A stretch of 64,000 bases of DNA from Mesorhizobium sp. M9A.F.Ca.ET.002.03.1.2. GTDB taxonomy: Bacteria; Pseudomonadota; Alphaproteobacteria; Rhizobiales; Rhizobiaceae. A program made the translations under genes and the position numbers. Shown in pieces: positions 1 through 9,028 of this stretch. The stretch spans positions 5,945,001-6,009,000 of the forward strand of contig NZ_CP034443.1 in the NCBI RefSeq assembly GCF_003952365.1. The letters run 5' to 3'. The notes below the pieces were generated by a model that saw only the letters and a program-made list of their open reading frames with translations, had not been told where the DNA came from and ran no database searches. The number at the start of each line of letters is the position of its first letter. Positions within the stretch are counted from its first letter, which is position 1.

Positions 1-2
1 TG

Positions 3-494
3 GGAAATGCGCAGTCCTACGTCCTGTTGCGCTGGCTCAGCGGCTCGACCAGCCAGGCGACCGGCATCGATGCCTGGATCATGGTCGCTTGCCTGGTACT
101 GCTGACGCTGCCGCTGTTTCTCGCCACCCGCTGGCTCGACATCCTGCCACTTGGCGCAGATACCGCGCGCGGGCTGGGCCTGCCGGTCGCGGGCGGTCGG
201 CTGATGCTGATCGTTCTCGCCGCGATCCTGACCGCGCTTGCCGCGTTGTTCGTCGGGCCGCTGAGCTTCGTCGGCCTCATCGCGCCGCACCTTGCTCGGC
301 TGGTCGGCTTTGCCCGCGCGCCCGTTCACCTCGCCGGCGCGGTCCTTGTCGGCGCGCTACTGATGATCGTGTCGGACTGGCTGTCGCGCATGGTGGCTTT
401 TCCATACGAATTGCCCGTCGGCCTGTTCGCCTCGCTGCTTGGCGGACCTTATCTCGTCCATCTGCTCGCAAAAGGAGTGCCGCGCCATGGTTGA
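3..494 (+). CDS. Fe3+-siderophore ABC transporter permease, 3' part (FecCD/FhuB family)
   Basis: This is the C-terminal ~163 residues of a BtuC/FecCD-type permease that moves ferric siderophores across the inner membrane. The reading frame is open to the left edge, so the 5' part lies outside the window. Several hydrophobic helices are visible. The conserved loop GPLSFVGLIAPHLARL, which contacts the ATPase in this family, is present, as is the usual ending PVGLFASLLGGPYLVHLL. The opening WLSGSTSQAT resembles the middle of FhuB-type double-length permeases, so the full protein may be a fused permease. The stop codon overlaps the next gene by 8 nt, which indicates translational coupling to the siderophore-interacting protein. 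Family call is firm; the siderophore is unknown. Confidence 0.9.
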   Translation, partial: GNAQSYVLLRWLSGSTSQATGIDAWIMVACLVLLTLPLFLATRWLDILPLGADTARGLGLPVAGGRLMLIVLAAILTALAALFVGPLSFVGLIAPHLARLVGFARAPVHLAGAVLVGALLMIVSDWLSRMVAFPYELPVGLFASLLGGPYLVHLLAKGVPRHG

Positions 495-1587
495 AATGCC
501 GAGGAATCTCAAGGCATCCGCCGACATTGTGCTGTCTCGTCCGCAAGACATCATGAAGCGGCTCTGCGCGCATTTTGCCGATCATGGCGATGTCGCCGTC
601 GACGGCGCCTGCAGCCGCATCGACACGGCCTTCGGTTCGGCCAGCATGGAAGCCAGCCAACACTGCCTGAAGGTTCTTGCCGAAGGCAGAGACGAGACGT
701 CCCTGGCCTATGTGAAGCTCGCCATCGCCGAGCATCTGCTGCATTTCGCCTCGGCGGAAAACCCCAGCATCATCTGGCAAGGCGACGGCGCAGCGGGCCA
801 GAAGCTGCCTTATTTCCGCGAGATGCGCGTTGTGCGAACCGCCAGCGTAACGCCGCATATGCAGCGGCTGACCTTGGCCGGAAACGACCTTGGGCGCTTC
901 GCGACGGGCGGGCTTCATGTTCGTCTGCTGTTTCCCAGGGATGGTGCCGTACCGGCCTGGCCTGTGACCGGCGAGGACGGCCGTCCGGCATGGCCCGAAG
1001 CGGAACGGCGGCCGGACGTACGCGTCTACACCATCCGCCGCATCGACGTCGAAAAAGGCGAAGTCGATATCGACTTCGTATTGCATGATGGCGACGGCAT
1101 GCCCGGCGCACGCTTTGCGGCCAACGCACGCATCGGCGACATCGTCGGGATGACCGGGCCGGGCGGCGGCGACGTCCCCTCGGCCGACTGGTGCCTGCTT
1201 GCCGGCGACGAGACCGCCCTGCCCGCGATCGGCCGCATAGTGGAGGCGCTGCCGGCCGGCGTGCACGCCGTGGTCCGCATCGAGGTCGCCAATGGCGACG
1301 AGGAGCAGAAGCTGGTTTCGCAGGCCACGCTGGACATAAAATGGCTGCACAGGAACGGCGTGGCCTCAGGCAAATCCGTTTTGCTCCAGGACGCGGTCCG
1401 GAACGTGCCTTGGCCCAAAGACAGGCGCAGCGTCTTCGCCTGGGTCGGCTGCGAGCACAAGAGCTTCCGCGCCATCCGGTCCTATCTCAGGCAGGACCGG
1501 AAGCTGGAGCGCGACGCGCATCTCGTGGTCGCCTATTGGCGTTGCGGCTTCGAGGGCGACACCGCACGGCAGAACGACCAAACCTGA
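487..1587 (+). CDS. Siderophore-interacting protein with N-terminal DUF2218 domain
   Basis: Predicted cytoplasmic FAD/NAD(P)H ferric-siderophore reductase of the ViuB/SIP family, releasing iron after import. Residues ~5-95 fit DUF2218, which often precedes the SIP module in alphaproteobacteria. Residues ~110-235 are the FAD-binding barrel (SVTPHMQRLTLAG near its start). The C-terminal third is the SIP NAD-binding domain, ending with the family-typical AYWRCG. I chose ATG 487 because AAAGGAG lies just upstream; a longer in-frame reading from 439 would sit deep inside the permease gene. Co-transcribed with the upstream permease (8-nt overlap). 366 aa. Function by family, not shown for this protein. 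Confidence 0.88.
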   Translation: MVEMPRNLKASADIVLSRPQDIMKRLCAHFADHGDVAVDGACSRIDTAFGSASMEASQHCLKVLAEGRDETSLAYVKLAIAEHLLHFASAENPSIIWQGDGAAGQKLPYFREMRVVRTASVTPHMQRLTLAGNDLGRFATGGLHVRLLFPRDGAVPAWPVTGEDGRPAWPEAERRPDVRVYTIRRIDVEKGEVDIDFVLHDGDGMPGARFAANARIGDIVGMTGPGGGDVPSADWCLLAGDETALPAIGRIVEALPAGVHAVVRIEVANGDEEQKLVSQATLDIKWLHRNGVASGKSVLLQDAVRNVPWPKDRRSVFAWVGCEHKSFRAIRSYLRQDRKLERDAHLVVAYWRCGFEGDTARQNDQT

Positions 1588-1599
1588 GTCTGGCTGGCT

Positions 1600-2601
1600 T
1601 CAGTCGACCAGCACGGCGACCACGGCGGCGCAGTCGCCCGCCTTGACCAGTCCGGGGAAATGCCGCGCGGTCAGAAGGCCGGACATTCTTGCCCTGATCT
1701 CCTGAGGTGCCGCGCCGGTGCGGCCGATGGAGTGGATGCGCGCCACAACCTGGCCCTCTTCCACCGGCTCGCCGAGATCGATCATCGTCTCGATCATCCC
1801 GTCGTCCTCGGCGAACGAAAAGCAATCGCCCGACGGCATGTCCAGCCAGCGGGTCGGCTGCATCTCGACCGCACCGGCGACGATGCCGGCATGGCGCAGC
1901 ACATTGAGTACGCCGCGACGGGCGATCCGTACCGTTTCCGCGCGGGACGTACCACCCCCTCCGAGCTCGGTGGTGATGAACAGCTTCCCCATTTCTTCGG
2001 CGGCGGTGTCGAACATGCCGACGGCGTCGATTTCCAGCATCTTCATCGACCACGGCGCCGAGAACGCTTCGACCGCCCCGAAGCCTTTCGCTTCCAGAAC
2101 CTTGTCGGGCCGGATATGGGCGGCGCAGAACGGCACGAAGTCGAGCGTCCTGCCGCCGGAATGGAAGTCGAGCGCGATGTCGGTGCGCGGCAGCAATTCG
2201 CGCTGGAAGTAATCCGCGATCTTCTCGGTCACCGTGCCGTCGGGCCGGCCGGGAAAGCTGCGGTTCAGGTTGCCCTTGTCGATCGGCGAAGTGCGGGTGC
2301 CGGCACGGAACGCCGGATAGTTCATCGCCGGCACGATGATCACCGTGCCGCTGACGTGCCTGGGATCGAGCGTGCGGGCGAGATCGTAGAGCGCCAGCGG
2401 ACCCTCATATTCGTCGCCATGATTGCCGCCGGTGAGCAACGCGCTCGGCCCGTTGCCGTTGCGGATCACGCAAATCGGGATCATCACCGATCCCCAGGCT
2501 GAGTCGTCACGGCTGTAAGGCAACCGCAGGAAACCGTGCTGCACGCCGTCGCGGTCGAAGTCTACGGTCGGCGTGATCGGCGAAGGGCGAAGGCTGGACA
2601 T
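1600..2601 (-). CDS. doeB: N-alpha-acetyl-L-2,4-diaminobutyrate deacetylase (DoeB/EutE)
   Basis: Zinc-dependent deacetylase of the succinylglutamate desuccinylase/aspartoacylase family. It converts N-alpha-acetyl-diaminobutyrate, the product of DoeA, to L-2,4-diaminobutyrate and acetate in ectoine catabolism. The zinc-site pattern is visible as GGNHGDEYEG (His and Glu ligands, near residue 60) and LDFHSGG (third His ligand). Start ATG 2601 gives 333 aa, normal for DoeB; it lies 5 nt after the doeA stop. A longer in-frame reading only extends into doeA. It is the last gene of the leftward ehu-eut-doe run, the position of eutE in S. meliloti. Assignment from sequence and context together is strong. 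Confidence 0.93.
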   Translation of the reverse strand: MSSLRPSPITPTVDFDRDGVQHGFLRLPYSRDDSAWGSVMIPICVIRNGNGPSALLTGGNHGDEYEGPLALYDLARTLDPRHVSGTVIIVPAMNYPAFRAGTRTSPIDKGNLNRSFPGRPDGTVTEKIADYFQRELLPRTDIALDFHSGGRTLDFVPFCAAHIRPDKVLEAKGFGAVEAFSAPWSMKMLEIDAVGMFDTAAEEMGKLFITTELGGGGTSRAETVRIARRGVLNVLRHAGIVAGAVEMQPTRWLDMPSGDCFSFAEDDGMIETMIDLGEPVEEGQVVARIHSIGRTGAAPQEIRARMSGLLTARHFPGLVKAGDCAAVVAVLVD

Positions 2602-2606
2602 CGGGT

Positions 2607-3785
2607 TCAATTCTTCACCACCAACTTGCGCGGCACATTGGCCAGGCACTCGACGCCGGTCTCGGTGATCAGGATGGATTCGGTAATCTCGAGCCCCATC
2701 GTCTCCAGCCACAGGCCGGTCATGAAGTGGAAGGTCATGCCGGGCTTCAGCTCGGTGCGGTCGCCGGGGCGCAGGCTCATCGTGCGTTCGCCCCAGTCCG
2801 GCGGATAGGACAGCCCGATCGGATAGCCAGTGCGGTTGTCCTTGACGATGCCGTATCTCTTCAGCACCGCGAAGAAGGCGTTGGCGATGTCCTCGCATGT
2901 GTTGCCGGGCTTTGCCGCCGCAAGCCCTGCCTCCATGCCTTCCAGCGTCGCCTTCTCGGCGTCGAGGAATTCCTGCGTGGGTTTGCCAAGGAACACAGTC
3001 CGGGAAAGAGGACAGTGGTACCTGTTGTAGCAGCCGGCGATCTCGAAGAAGGTGCCCTCGCCCGATTTCATCGGCTTGTCGTCCCAGGTCAGATGCGGCG
3101 CCGACGCGTCAGCGCCCGACGGCAGCAGCGGCACGATCGCCGGATAGTCGCCGCCGATGCCGTCGACGCCGCGCGTGCCGGCATCATAGATCTCGGCGAC
3201 CAGATCGCATTTGCGCATGCCGACTTCTATTCTGTCGACGATGCGCTGGTGCATCGCTTCGACGATGCGGGCCGCCTTGCGCATATAATCGATCTCGGTC
3301 GGGCTCTTCACCGCGCGCTGCCAGTTAACGAGTGCCGTGGCGTCGACGAAGCGGGCGCTGGGCATGTGTTTCTGCAGCGAAGCGAAGGCAGCGGCCGAGA
3401 ACCAGTAATTGTCCATCTCGACCCCGATGCTGAGCTTGCCCCAGCCGCGATCGCTGAGCACGCTGGCGAGGTAGTCCATCGGGTGGCGCTCGGTCGACTG
3501 CACATAATGGTCGGCATAGCCAACGATGTTGTCGTGCGCGAGATAGGCGGTGCGCTTGGCGCCGTTGGCGTCCTGGCCGCGCCCGTACCATAAAGGCTCG
3601 CCCGACGGCGGCACGATGACGGCCTGGTGCACGTAGAACGACCAGCCGTCATAGCCGGTCAGCCAGGCCATGTTGGACGGATCGCTGACAATCAGGAGAT
3701 CGACGCCCTTGGCCGCCATGGCTTTTCGGGTCTTGGCGAGGCGGTCCGCATATTCGCCGCGCGAAAATTTCAGGTTGGGCTGCAT
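2607..3785 (-). CDS. doeA: Ectoine hydrolase (DoeA/EutD)
   Basis: M24 (creatinase/prolidase-fold) enzyme that hydrolytically opens the ectoine ring, giving mainly N-alpha-acetyl-L-2,4-diaminobutyrate. The N-terminal creatinase-like domain (about residues 10-150) includes SDPSNMAWLTGYDGWSFYVH. The C-terminal pita-bread domain includes the typical DoeA segments GDYPAIVPLLPSG and CPLSRTVFLG. ATG 3785 is preceded by AAGGACC; a longer reading from 3824 would overlap eutC. 392 aa, the usual length. It lies between eutC and doeB in the same direction, the conserved order in rhizobia. Confidence 0.94.
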   Translation of the reverse strand: MQPNLKFSRGEYADRLAKTRKAMAAKGVDLLIVSDPSNMAWLTGYDGWSFYVHQAVIVPPSGEPLWYGRGQDANGAKRTAYLAHDNIVGYADHYVQSTERHPMDYLASVLSDRGWGKLSIGVEMDNYWFSAAAFASLQKHMPSARFVDATALVNWQRAVKSPTEIDYMRKAARIVEAMHQRIVDRIEVGMRKCDLVAEIYDAGTRGVDGIGGDYPAIVPLLPSGADASAPHLTWDDKPMKSGEGTFFEIAGCYNRYHCPLSRTVFLGKPTQEFLDAEKATLEGMEAGLAAAKPGNTCEDIANAFFAVLKRYGIVKDNRTGYPIGLSYPPDWGERTMSLRPGDRTELKPGMTFHFMTGLWLETMGLEITESILITETGVECLANVPRKLVVKN

Positions 3786-3823
3786 TGTTCTTGGTCCTTG
3801 TTTGTTGGGCCTTGCGGCCAGCA

Positions 3824-4816
3824 TCAGCTTTCGAAAATCGTACCTGCGTTCGCCGCCCGGGCACGGTCGCGGGCGAGCGTGGCGATCGCCGTGTCCTGCA
3901 CGCCGGTGCCGGTGAGGTCGGCGATGGTGATGTCGCTGGGAGAGCGCCGGCCGTGTCTTTCGCCGGCGATGATCTGGCCGAGCTCGGTAATTTCGGCATC
4001 GGCCGCCATCACGCCCGCCGCGATGGCATGATGCAGTTCGCCCAGCAGCCGCGCCTGTTTCGCGCTGTCGGCGACGTAGAGATCGGCCATGCGCAGGATC
4101 GCCGGCGCGATCTCGTTCTTGTGCTCGGCGTCGGAACCCATGGCGGTGATGTGCTGGCCGGCCGCAATAAAACCGGCCTTGATCAGCGGCTCGGTCGACG
4201 GCGTCGTGGTAACGATGATGTCGGCGCCGGCCGCTGCCTTTGCCGCGTCGGGTTCGGCACGCACGGCGATGCCCAGTCTTTCGCGCAATGTATCCGCCGC
4301 AGCCTCGGCCTTGACGGCGTCCCTGGCCCAGATGCGGGCCTCGCTGATCGGCCGCACCAGCATCAGCGCCTCGAGTTGCAGTCCCGCCTGGACGCCGGCG
4401 CCGAAGATCGCGGCAATCGATGAATCAGCTCGCGAAAGATGTTTCGCAGCGACCGCTCCGGCCGCCGCTGTGCGGATATCGGTTAGATAACCGTTGTCGA
4501 GCAGCAGCGCCTCGACCAGTCCGGTTTTTGACGACAGCAACACCATCATGCCGTTGACGCTGGGCAGGCCGAGCTTCGGATTGTCGAAGAAGCCGGGGCT
4601 GATCTTGATCGCAAAACCGTCAATGCCTGGCACATAGGCGGTCTTGACGTCGACCTCGCCGCGATGCTCGGGAATGTCGAGCCGCAGGATCGGCGGCATC
4701 GCCACCGGCAAGGTGGCAAGCGCGCGGAACGCATTTTCGACGCAGGCGACGGCGTCGAGATCGAGCTTCACGATCGCGCGCAAGTCGGCTTCGGTGAGTA
4801 TCGTCATCCGGCTCAT
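3824..4816 (-). CDS. eutC: Ectoine utilization protein EutC (ornithine cyclodeaminase family)
   Basis: Member of the ornithine cyclodeaminase/mu-crystallin family, with a NAD(P)-binding Rossmann motif GAGVQAGLQLEAL near residue 137. In ectoine loci EutC is predicted to work with EutA and EutB in converting hydroxyectoine to ectoine; the individual steps come from the literature model and cannot be read from the sequence. ATG 4816 overlaps the eutB stop (ATGA), with GAGGAG upstream. A second ATG three codons in (4807) is possible. 330 aa. Confidence 0.9.
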   Translation of the reverse strand: MSRMTILTEADLRAIVKLDLDAVACVENAFRALATLPVAMPPILRLDIPEHRGEVDVKTAYVPGIDGFAIKISPGFFDNPKLGLPSVNGMMVLLSSKTGLVEALLLDNGYLTDIRTAAAGAVAAKHLSRADSSIAAIFGAGVQAGLQLEALMLVRPISEARIWARDAVKAEAAADTLRERLGIAVRAEPDAAKAAAGADIIVTTTPSTEPLIKAGFIAAGQHITAMGSDAEHKNEIAPAILRMADLYVADSAKQARLLGELHHAIAAGVMAADAEITELGQIIAGERHGRRSPSDITIADLTGTGVQDTAIATLARDRARAANAGTIFES

Positions 4817-5805
4817 GCGGCGCGCTCCTCAATTGCTTCGCCGCAAACGACTTTCCTGTGCAGCGTCATGTCGATGTTGCGGCCCGACAGGATGAGCACA
4901 GTGGGTCCGCTCGCCCTGACCTTGCCAGCAAGCACGGCGGCGATGCCGACCGCGCCGGCGCCCTCGACGATCTCGCGCTCCTGTTCGTAGGCATGGCGGA
5001 TGCCGGCGGCGATCTCGTCCTCGCTGAGCAGGATCACGTCGTCGAGCAGGTCGCGGCACATGGAGAAGGTCAGCCGGTTGTCGAGGCCTATGCCGCCGCC
5101 GAGCGAATCCGCCAGCGTCGGCAGTTCCTCGACCAGCACCGGCCGGCCGGCGTCGAGGCTCGCCTTCATCGCGGCACCCCGCGCCATCGAAACGCCGATG
5201 ACCTTGGTGCCGGGGCTGACGCCCTTCACAGCCGCGGCGACACCCGCCGCCAGCCCGCCGCCGGAAAGCGGCACCAGCACCAGGGCGGCATCCGCAACCT
5301 GCTCGATGATCTCCAGCCCGAGCGTCCCTTGCCCGGCTATGATATCAGGATGGTCGAAGGGCGGCAGCATCACCAGCCCGTCTTCCGCGACCAGCCGTTC
5401 GACCTCCTGCTGCGCATCGTCCTGGCTGTTGCCGACGATACGGATTTCGGCGCCGAGCCGGCGGATCTCGTCGAGCTTATTCTGCCGCACCAGCCGCGAC
5501 ATGCAGATCGTCGCACGCATGCCCTCAAGCTTCGCCGCATGCGCCAGCGCCCGGCCGTGATTGCCGGTCGAGGCGGCGACCACGCCGCGCGCCTTCTCCT
5601 CGGTGTTCAGCGACGCGATGGCATTCGAGGCACCGCGCAGTTTGAAGCTGCCGGTGGTCTGCCGATGTTCGAGCTTGAGATAAACAGGCGCACCCAAATG
5701 CCCGGAAAGACTCGGGGAAAGCACGGTCGGCGTGCGCTCGACCTTACCTGCGACGCGCTCGCGCGCCGCGCGGATATCGGAGAGAGTGATGTCGTTCGCG
5801 GTCAT
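4813..5805 (-). CDS. eutB: Hydroxyectoine utilization dehydratase EutB (PLP-dependent, threonine dehydratase-like)
   Basis: Fold-type II PLP enzyme resembling threonine/serine dehydratases. The PLP lysine is Lys55 in TTGSFKLRGA. The phosphate-binding glycine loop is SGGGLAAG near residue 182. SSGNHG-type loop is present as STGNHGRALA. In ectoine catabolism it is thought to remove the hydroxyl of hydroxyectoine as part of EutABC. 330 aa, normal. Start ATG 5805 has GGAGCAAAGG upstream. Tightly packed between eutA and eutC. Confidence 0.9.
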   Translation of the reverse strand: MTANDITLSDIRAARERVAGKVERTPTVLSPSLSGHLGAPVYLKLEHRQTTGSFKLRGASNAIASLNTEEKARGVVAASTGNHGRALAHAAKLEGMRATICMSRLVRQNKLDEIRRLGAEIRIVGNSQDDAQQEVERLVAEDGLVMLPPFDHPDIIAGQGTLGLEIIEQVADAALVLVPLSGGGLAAGVAAAVKGVSPGTKVIGVSMARGAAMKASLDAGRPVLVEELPTLADSLGGGIGLDNRLTFSMCRDLLDDVILLSEDEIAAGIRHAYEQEREIVEGAGAVGIAAVLAGKVRASGPTVLILSGRNIDMTLHRKVVCGEAIEERAA

Positions 5806-5821
5806 GACCTTTGCTCCGCGA

Positions 5822-6595
5822 TCAATTCAAAGGCAGCGTCATCAGACGGCCGAACTCGGCGCGCGGCTCGTCGTCGCCGCACAGCCGCAGGCAATTCCAG
5901 GCTGTCGCCTGGTTGCTGGTGACGACCGGGCGGCCGATCGCCTCTTCCATGCCGACCACGGCAAGTGCTGCCCGCAGCGCCGTGCAGGAGACGAACAGCG
6001 CGTCCGCTTGCGCATCGGTCGCCTCGCGTGCCAGATCGACCAGCGACGCCAGCGCAATCCGTGCCATCTCGCGATCGTCCTCGAAGCCGAGGCAGGTGAA
6101 GCTGGCGATCTCGAAACCGTGCGCCACAAAATAGGCGGCCATTGGCCGGCTGGTCTCGACCGTGTAGGGGGTGAGGATGCTGATCGTCCTGGCGCCCAGC
6201 GCCTTCAAGCCGCGCACTCCTGCCATCGGCGGCGTGACCACAGGCACGCCGGGCTTGGCCGCCTGCACCGCCGCCTCGATCTCGGCATCGCCGATGACCA
6301 CGGAGGCCGAGGTGCAGGAATAGCAGATCGCATCGAGCGGCTCATCGGGCAGGATGAGTGCCGCGCCCGCCGTCAGCGACGGCTGCATCTTGCGCAAACT
6401 CTCCGGCGTCGTCGGATTGGCGTAGGGGATGCGCGCGACATAGACGCCGATCCGGTCGCTCGCCACCATGCGGCGAAAATCCGGTTCGGTCGTATGGTCG
6501 GTGGCAAGGATGATCAAGCCGACGCGCTTTTCCAGGGGACGCGCATCGAGCGCCGGCCGTGTCGGCGTCAGTCTGATTTCGGGCAAGGGTCTCAT
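5822..6595 (-). CDS. eutA: Ectoine utilization protein EutA (Asp/Glu/hydantoin racemase family)
   Basis: Cytoplasmic protein of the aspartate/glutamate racemase superfamily. Two cysteine motifs typical of this fold are present: CYSCTSASVVIG near residue 90 and FVSCTALRA near residue 200. Arylmalonate-decarboxylase/maleate-isomerase relatives share this layout. In hydroxyectoine loci EutA is proposed to act with EutB and EutC, perhaps on stereochemistry. 257 aa. ATG 6595 has GAGAGG upstream and the gene starts 6 nt after ehuD. Product name rests on homology class plus conserved position. Confidence 0.88.
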   Translation of the reverse strand: MRPLPEIRLTPTRPALDARPLEKRVGLIILATDHTTEPDFRRMVASDRIGVYVARIPYANPTTPESLRKMQPSLTAGAALILPDEPLDAICYSCTSASVVIGDAEIEAAVQAAKPGVPVVTPPMAGVRGLKALGARTISILTPYTVETSRPMAAYFVAHGFEIASFTCLGFEDDREMARIALASLVDLAREATDAQADALFVSCTALRAALAVVGMEEAIGRPVVTSNQATAWNCLRLCGDDEPRAEFGRLMTLPLN

Positions 6596-6601
6596 GAAGG
6601 G

Positions 6602-7261
6602 CTACCTCTCGATCTTGCCGTAGCGATGCTCCAGCCAGCGCAGCAGGACGACCGAGAATAGGCTGATGACGAGGAAGAAGGCGCCGACCAGCGTCATCGG
6701 CTCGACATAGCGGTAATAGGTGTTGGCGACGCTCTTGGCCTGGTTCATCAGTTCCAGCACGGTGATCGCCGACAGCAGCGGCGTCTCCTTGAACATGGCG
6801 ATGAAGTAGTTGGCAAGCGCCGGGATCATCGGTGGAATCGCCTGCGGCATGATAATGTGCGTCCAAGTCTGCCTGGCGTTGAGATTGCAGGCCTTGGCGG
6901 CTTCCCACTGGCCGCGCGGCACATTGTCGATGCCTGCCCGGTAGACCTCGGCCGTATAGGTGCCGTAGTGCAGGCCGAGGCCGATGACGCCCGCCACCAG
7001 CGGCGGCAAGAGAATGCCGATGTCGGGCAGCACGTAGAAGATGAAATAGAGCTGCACCAAGAGCGGCGTGCCGCGGATGAACTCGGCAAGGAAGCCGACG
7101 GTGCGCGACAAGCCCCTGTTCGGCGAGCGCCGCGCCAGCGCGATGGCCAGCCCGACGATCGCCGCCAGAACCGAGCCGAGCAGCGTCGCCAGGATGGTGA
7201 TCTTCACGCCCTGGATCAGCGTCGGCATGATTTCCCGGACGAAATTCCAATCCCATTCCAT
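6602..7261 (-). CDS. ehuD: Ectoine/hydroxyectoine ABC transporter permease EhuD
   Basis: HisM/GlnP-type polar amino-acid permease with about five transmembrane segments, including VLAAIVGLAIAL, LLVQLYFIFYVLP and FFLVISLFSVVLLRW. The EAA loop that docks the ATPase reads QWEAAKACNLNARQTWTHII. With EhuC it forms the membrane channel of the EhuABCD importer, which brings ectoine and hydroxyectoine into the cytoplasm. I start at ATG 7261 (MEWDWNF); four residues more are possible from 7273. 219 aa. Confidence 0.92.
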   Translation of the reverse strand: MEWDWNFVREIMPTLIQGVKITILATLLGSVLAAIVGLAIALARRSPNRGLSRTVGFLAEFIRGTPLLVQLYFIFYVLPDIGILLPPLVAGVIGLGLHYGTYTAEVYRAGIDNVPRGQWEAAKACNLNARQTWTHIIMPQAIPPMIPALANYFIAMFKETPLLSAITVLELMNQAKSVANTYYRYVEPMTLVGAFFLVISLFSVVLLRWLEHRYGKIER

Positions 7262-7277
7262 TACAGGGCCCACTCCA

Positions 7278-7937
7278 TCAGACGCGCACCCCGTCGAGGC
7301 CGCGCGCCATGCGGCGTTCGAGCGAACGCACGCCCCAAGAAATGATCAGCGCAAGGACGAAATAGATGATCAGGATGGTGGTGAACGGCACCAGCGTGTT
7401 GCCGGTCTGCGAGCGCACCACTTGCGCCTGGAAGGTCAGGTCGGTGAGCGAGATGAGCGAGACGACGGCGGTGGCCTTGAGCAATTCGATGGCGTTGTTG
7501 CCGAAGGTCGGCAGCATGACCAGCAGCGCCTGCGGCAGGATGACATGGCGCATGGCTTGCCAGCGGCCGAGATTGAGCGCGGTGCAGGCCTCGTACTGTT
7601 CGCGGCCGATCGACTGGATGGCGCCGCGCACCACCTCCGCCGCATAGGCGCCGACATTGAGGCCGAGCGCCAGCACGCCGGCCTGCAGCGGCGTCAGCGA
7701 TAGGCCGGCAAAAGGCAGCACGAAATAGGCCCAGAACAGCTGCACGAAGATCGACGTGCCGCGGAAGAATTCGATATAGGCGGTAGCCAGCGCCCGAATG
7801 GCGAAAAAACGCGACAGCCGCCCCAACCCGGCGAGAAAGGCCATGACCAGGGCAAGCACCGACCCCATCAGCGTCAGCTCGATGGTGATCAGCGCTCCCT
7901 GCAATATCAGGCCGAAATAGCCGGACCATTGGGTCAT
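7278..7937 (-). CDS. ehuC: Ectoine/hydroxyectoine ABC transporter permease EhuC
   Basis: Second polar amino-acid-type permease of the importer, 219 aa, with the EAA loop YEACTALNLGRWQAMRHVIL and hydrophobic segments such as LALVMAFLAGLG and TTILIIYFVLALIISWG. Separated from ehuB, upstream in the transcript, by a 168-bp gap that is mostly an inverted-repeat element, and from ehuD by 16 nt. Confidence 0.92.
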   Translation of the reverse strand: MTQWSGYFGLILQGALITIELTLMGSVLALVMAFLAGLGRLSRFFAIRALATAYIEFFRGTSIFVQLFWAYFVLPFAGLSLTPLQAGVLALGLNVGAYAAEVVRGAIQSIGREQYEACTALNLGRWQAMRHVILPQALLVMLPTFGNNAIELLKATAVVSLISLTDLTFQAQVVRSQTGNTLVPFTTILIIYFVLALIISWGVRSLERRMARGLDGVRV

Positions 7938-7970
7938 TGGTGAATTGTCCTACCTGGACGTTTGTCGAAG

Positions 7971-8099
7971 TCCCCCTCACCCGCCCTCCGCTTCGCTCGG
8001 GCGACCTCTCCCCGAGGGGAGAGGAAGCTTGCAACGCCGGCGCCAGCCTCTTCTCCCCATTGGGGAGAAGGTGGCCGGCGAAGCGGCCGGATGAGGGGG
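7971..8099. repeat. Palindromic intergenic element between ehuB and ehuC
   Basis: The outer ends pair as CCCCCTCA and TGAGGGGG. Inside are two compact inverted pairs: CTCTCCCC..GGGGAGAG near 8008-8033 and TTCTCCCCATTGGGGAGAA near 8050-8070. Sequence of this type recurs between genes in Mesorhizobium and other rhizobia (recognised from general knowledge, not searched). As RNA it would fold into strong hairpins just after the ehuB stop, where it could protect the upstream ehuAB message. It contains no credible gene. Confidence 0.75.
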
Positions 8100-8105
8100 C
8101 AGCGC

Positions 8106-8957
8106 CTACTTCGCCGAGCAGAGTTTGTCGCGGCTCGTCGACATCGCCGCCGCCGCCGAGAAGCCGTAGGGCTCGATGATCTTGGCGAATTCACCGGACT
8201 CCTTCAGCTTGGCCAACTCGACGTCATAGGCGTCGCGCAGCGCCTCGTCGCCCTTCTTGAAGGCCGCGCCGTCACAATAGACCGGCGCGCCGACCACCGG
8301 GGCGACGACTTCGAGGTTCGGATCGTTGGCCTTCTTGACCAGATCGTTGATCGACAGCACCGGCAGCGAATAGGCGTCGATGCGGCCGTCCTGCAGCATC
8401 TTCAGGCCGCTCTGGCCGTCCGGCACGACGATGACGCGGTCACGCGGCACGCCGGCAGTGAGCGCCAGCTTCTCCTCGGTGCCGCCGCCCGGCGCCCCGA
8501 TCGTCGCGCTCGTGTCCTTGGCAACATCCTCGTAGCTCTTGAAGCCCTTCGGATTGCCCTTCTTGACCAGCATCGCCTCGGCGTCGCACAGCACCGGCTC
8601 CGAATAGACGACCGCAGCGCAACGCTCCGGCTTCATGAACAGGCCTGCGGTGACGACATCGAAACGGCCGGCCTGCAGGCCGGGGATCATGGCGCCATAT
8701 TCCGAGATCGAGGCGACGATGTCGTTGACGCCGAGGCGCTTGAAGATTTCGCGCGCCACATCGGGCGCCGCGCCCGAAACCTTGCCGTCGGCCGCAACCG
8801 CCGTATAGGGCGGCTCATTGGCAATGGCGACGCGGGCGAAGCCCTGTGCCTTGAGCTCTTCGAGCTTGCCTTCGTCGGCTGATCCCGCTGTCGAGGCGGC
8901 CAGGATCGCGGTCAGTGCTACACCGGCCACGCCTGCCAGAATGCCAAGTTTCTTCAT
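8106..8957 (-). CDS. ehuB: Ectoine/hydroxyectoine ABC transporter periplasmic binding protein EhuB
   Basis: Type II (SBP family 3) binding protein that captures ectoines in the periplasm and delivers them to EhuCD. The N-terminus MKKLGILAGVAGVALTAIL ending near STAGSA is a signal peptide. Mature-domain landmarks are ANEPPYTAV near residue 45, GRFDVVTAGLFM, and IDAYSLPVLSI. ATG 8957 has AAGGAG upstream; a longer reading from 9023 would bury the signal peptide. 283 aa. Second gene of the ehu run, 71 nt after ehuA. Confidence 0.93.
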   Translation of the reverse strand: MKKLGILAGVAGVALTAILAASTAGSADEGKLEELKAQGFARVAIANEPPYTAVAADGKVSGAAPDVAREIFKRLGVNDIVASISEYGAMIPGLQAGRFDVVTAGLFMKPERCAAVVYSEPVLCDAEAMLVKKGNPKGFKSYEDVAKDTSATIGAPGGGTEEKLALTAGVPRDRVIVVPDGQSGLKMLQDGRIDAYSLPVLSINDLVKKANDPNLEVVAPVVGAPVYCDGAAFKKGDEALRDAYDVELAKLKESGEFAKIIEPYGFSAAAAMSTSRDKLCSAK

Positions 8958-9028
8958 TGTTCCCAACTCCTTGCTTCTCTTCTTGGTTTGCTTTGGTCGA
9001 GACGGCTTTGCCGCCTCTGACATGACGG

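Noticed and set aside
277..1350. Long leftward open frame opposite the siderophore-interacting protein gene
   Set aside because: Arg/Gly/His-rich shadow with no motif and no ribosome site; the plus-strand protein is clearly real.
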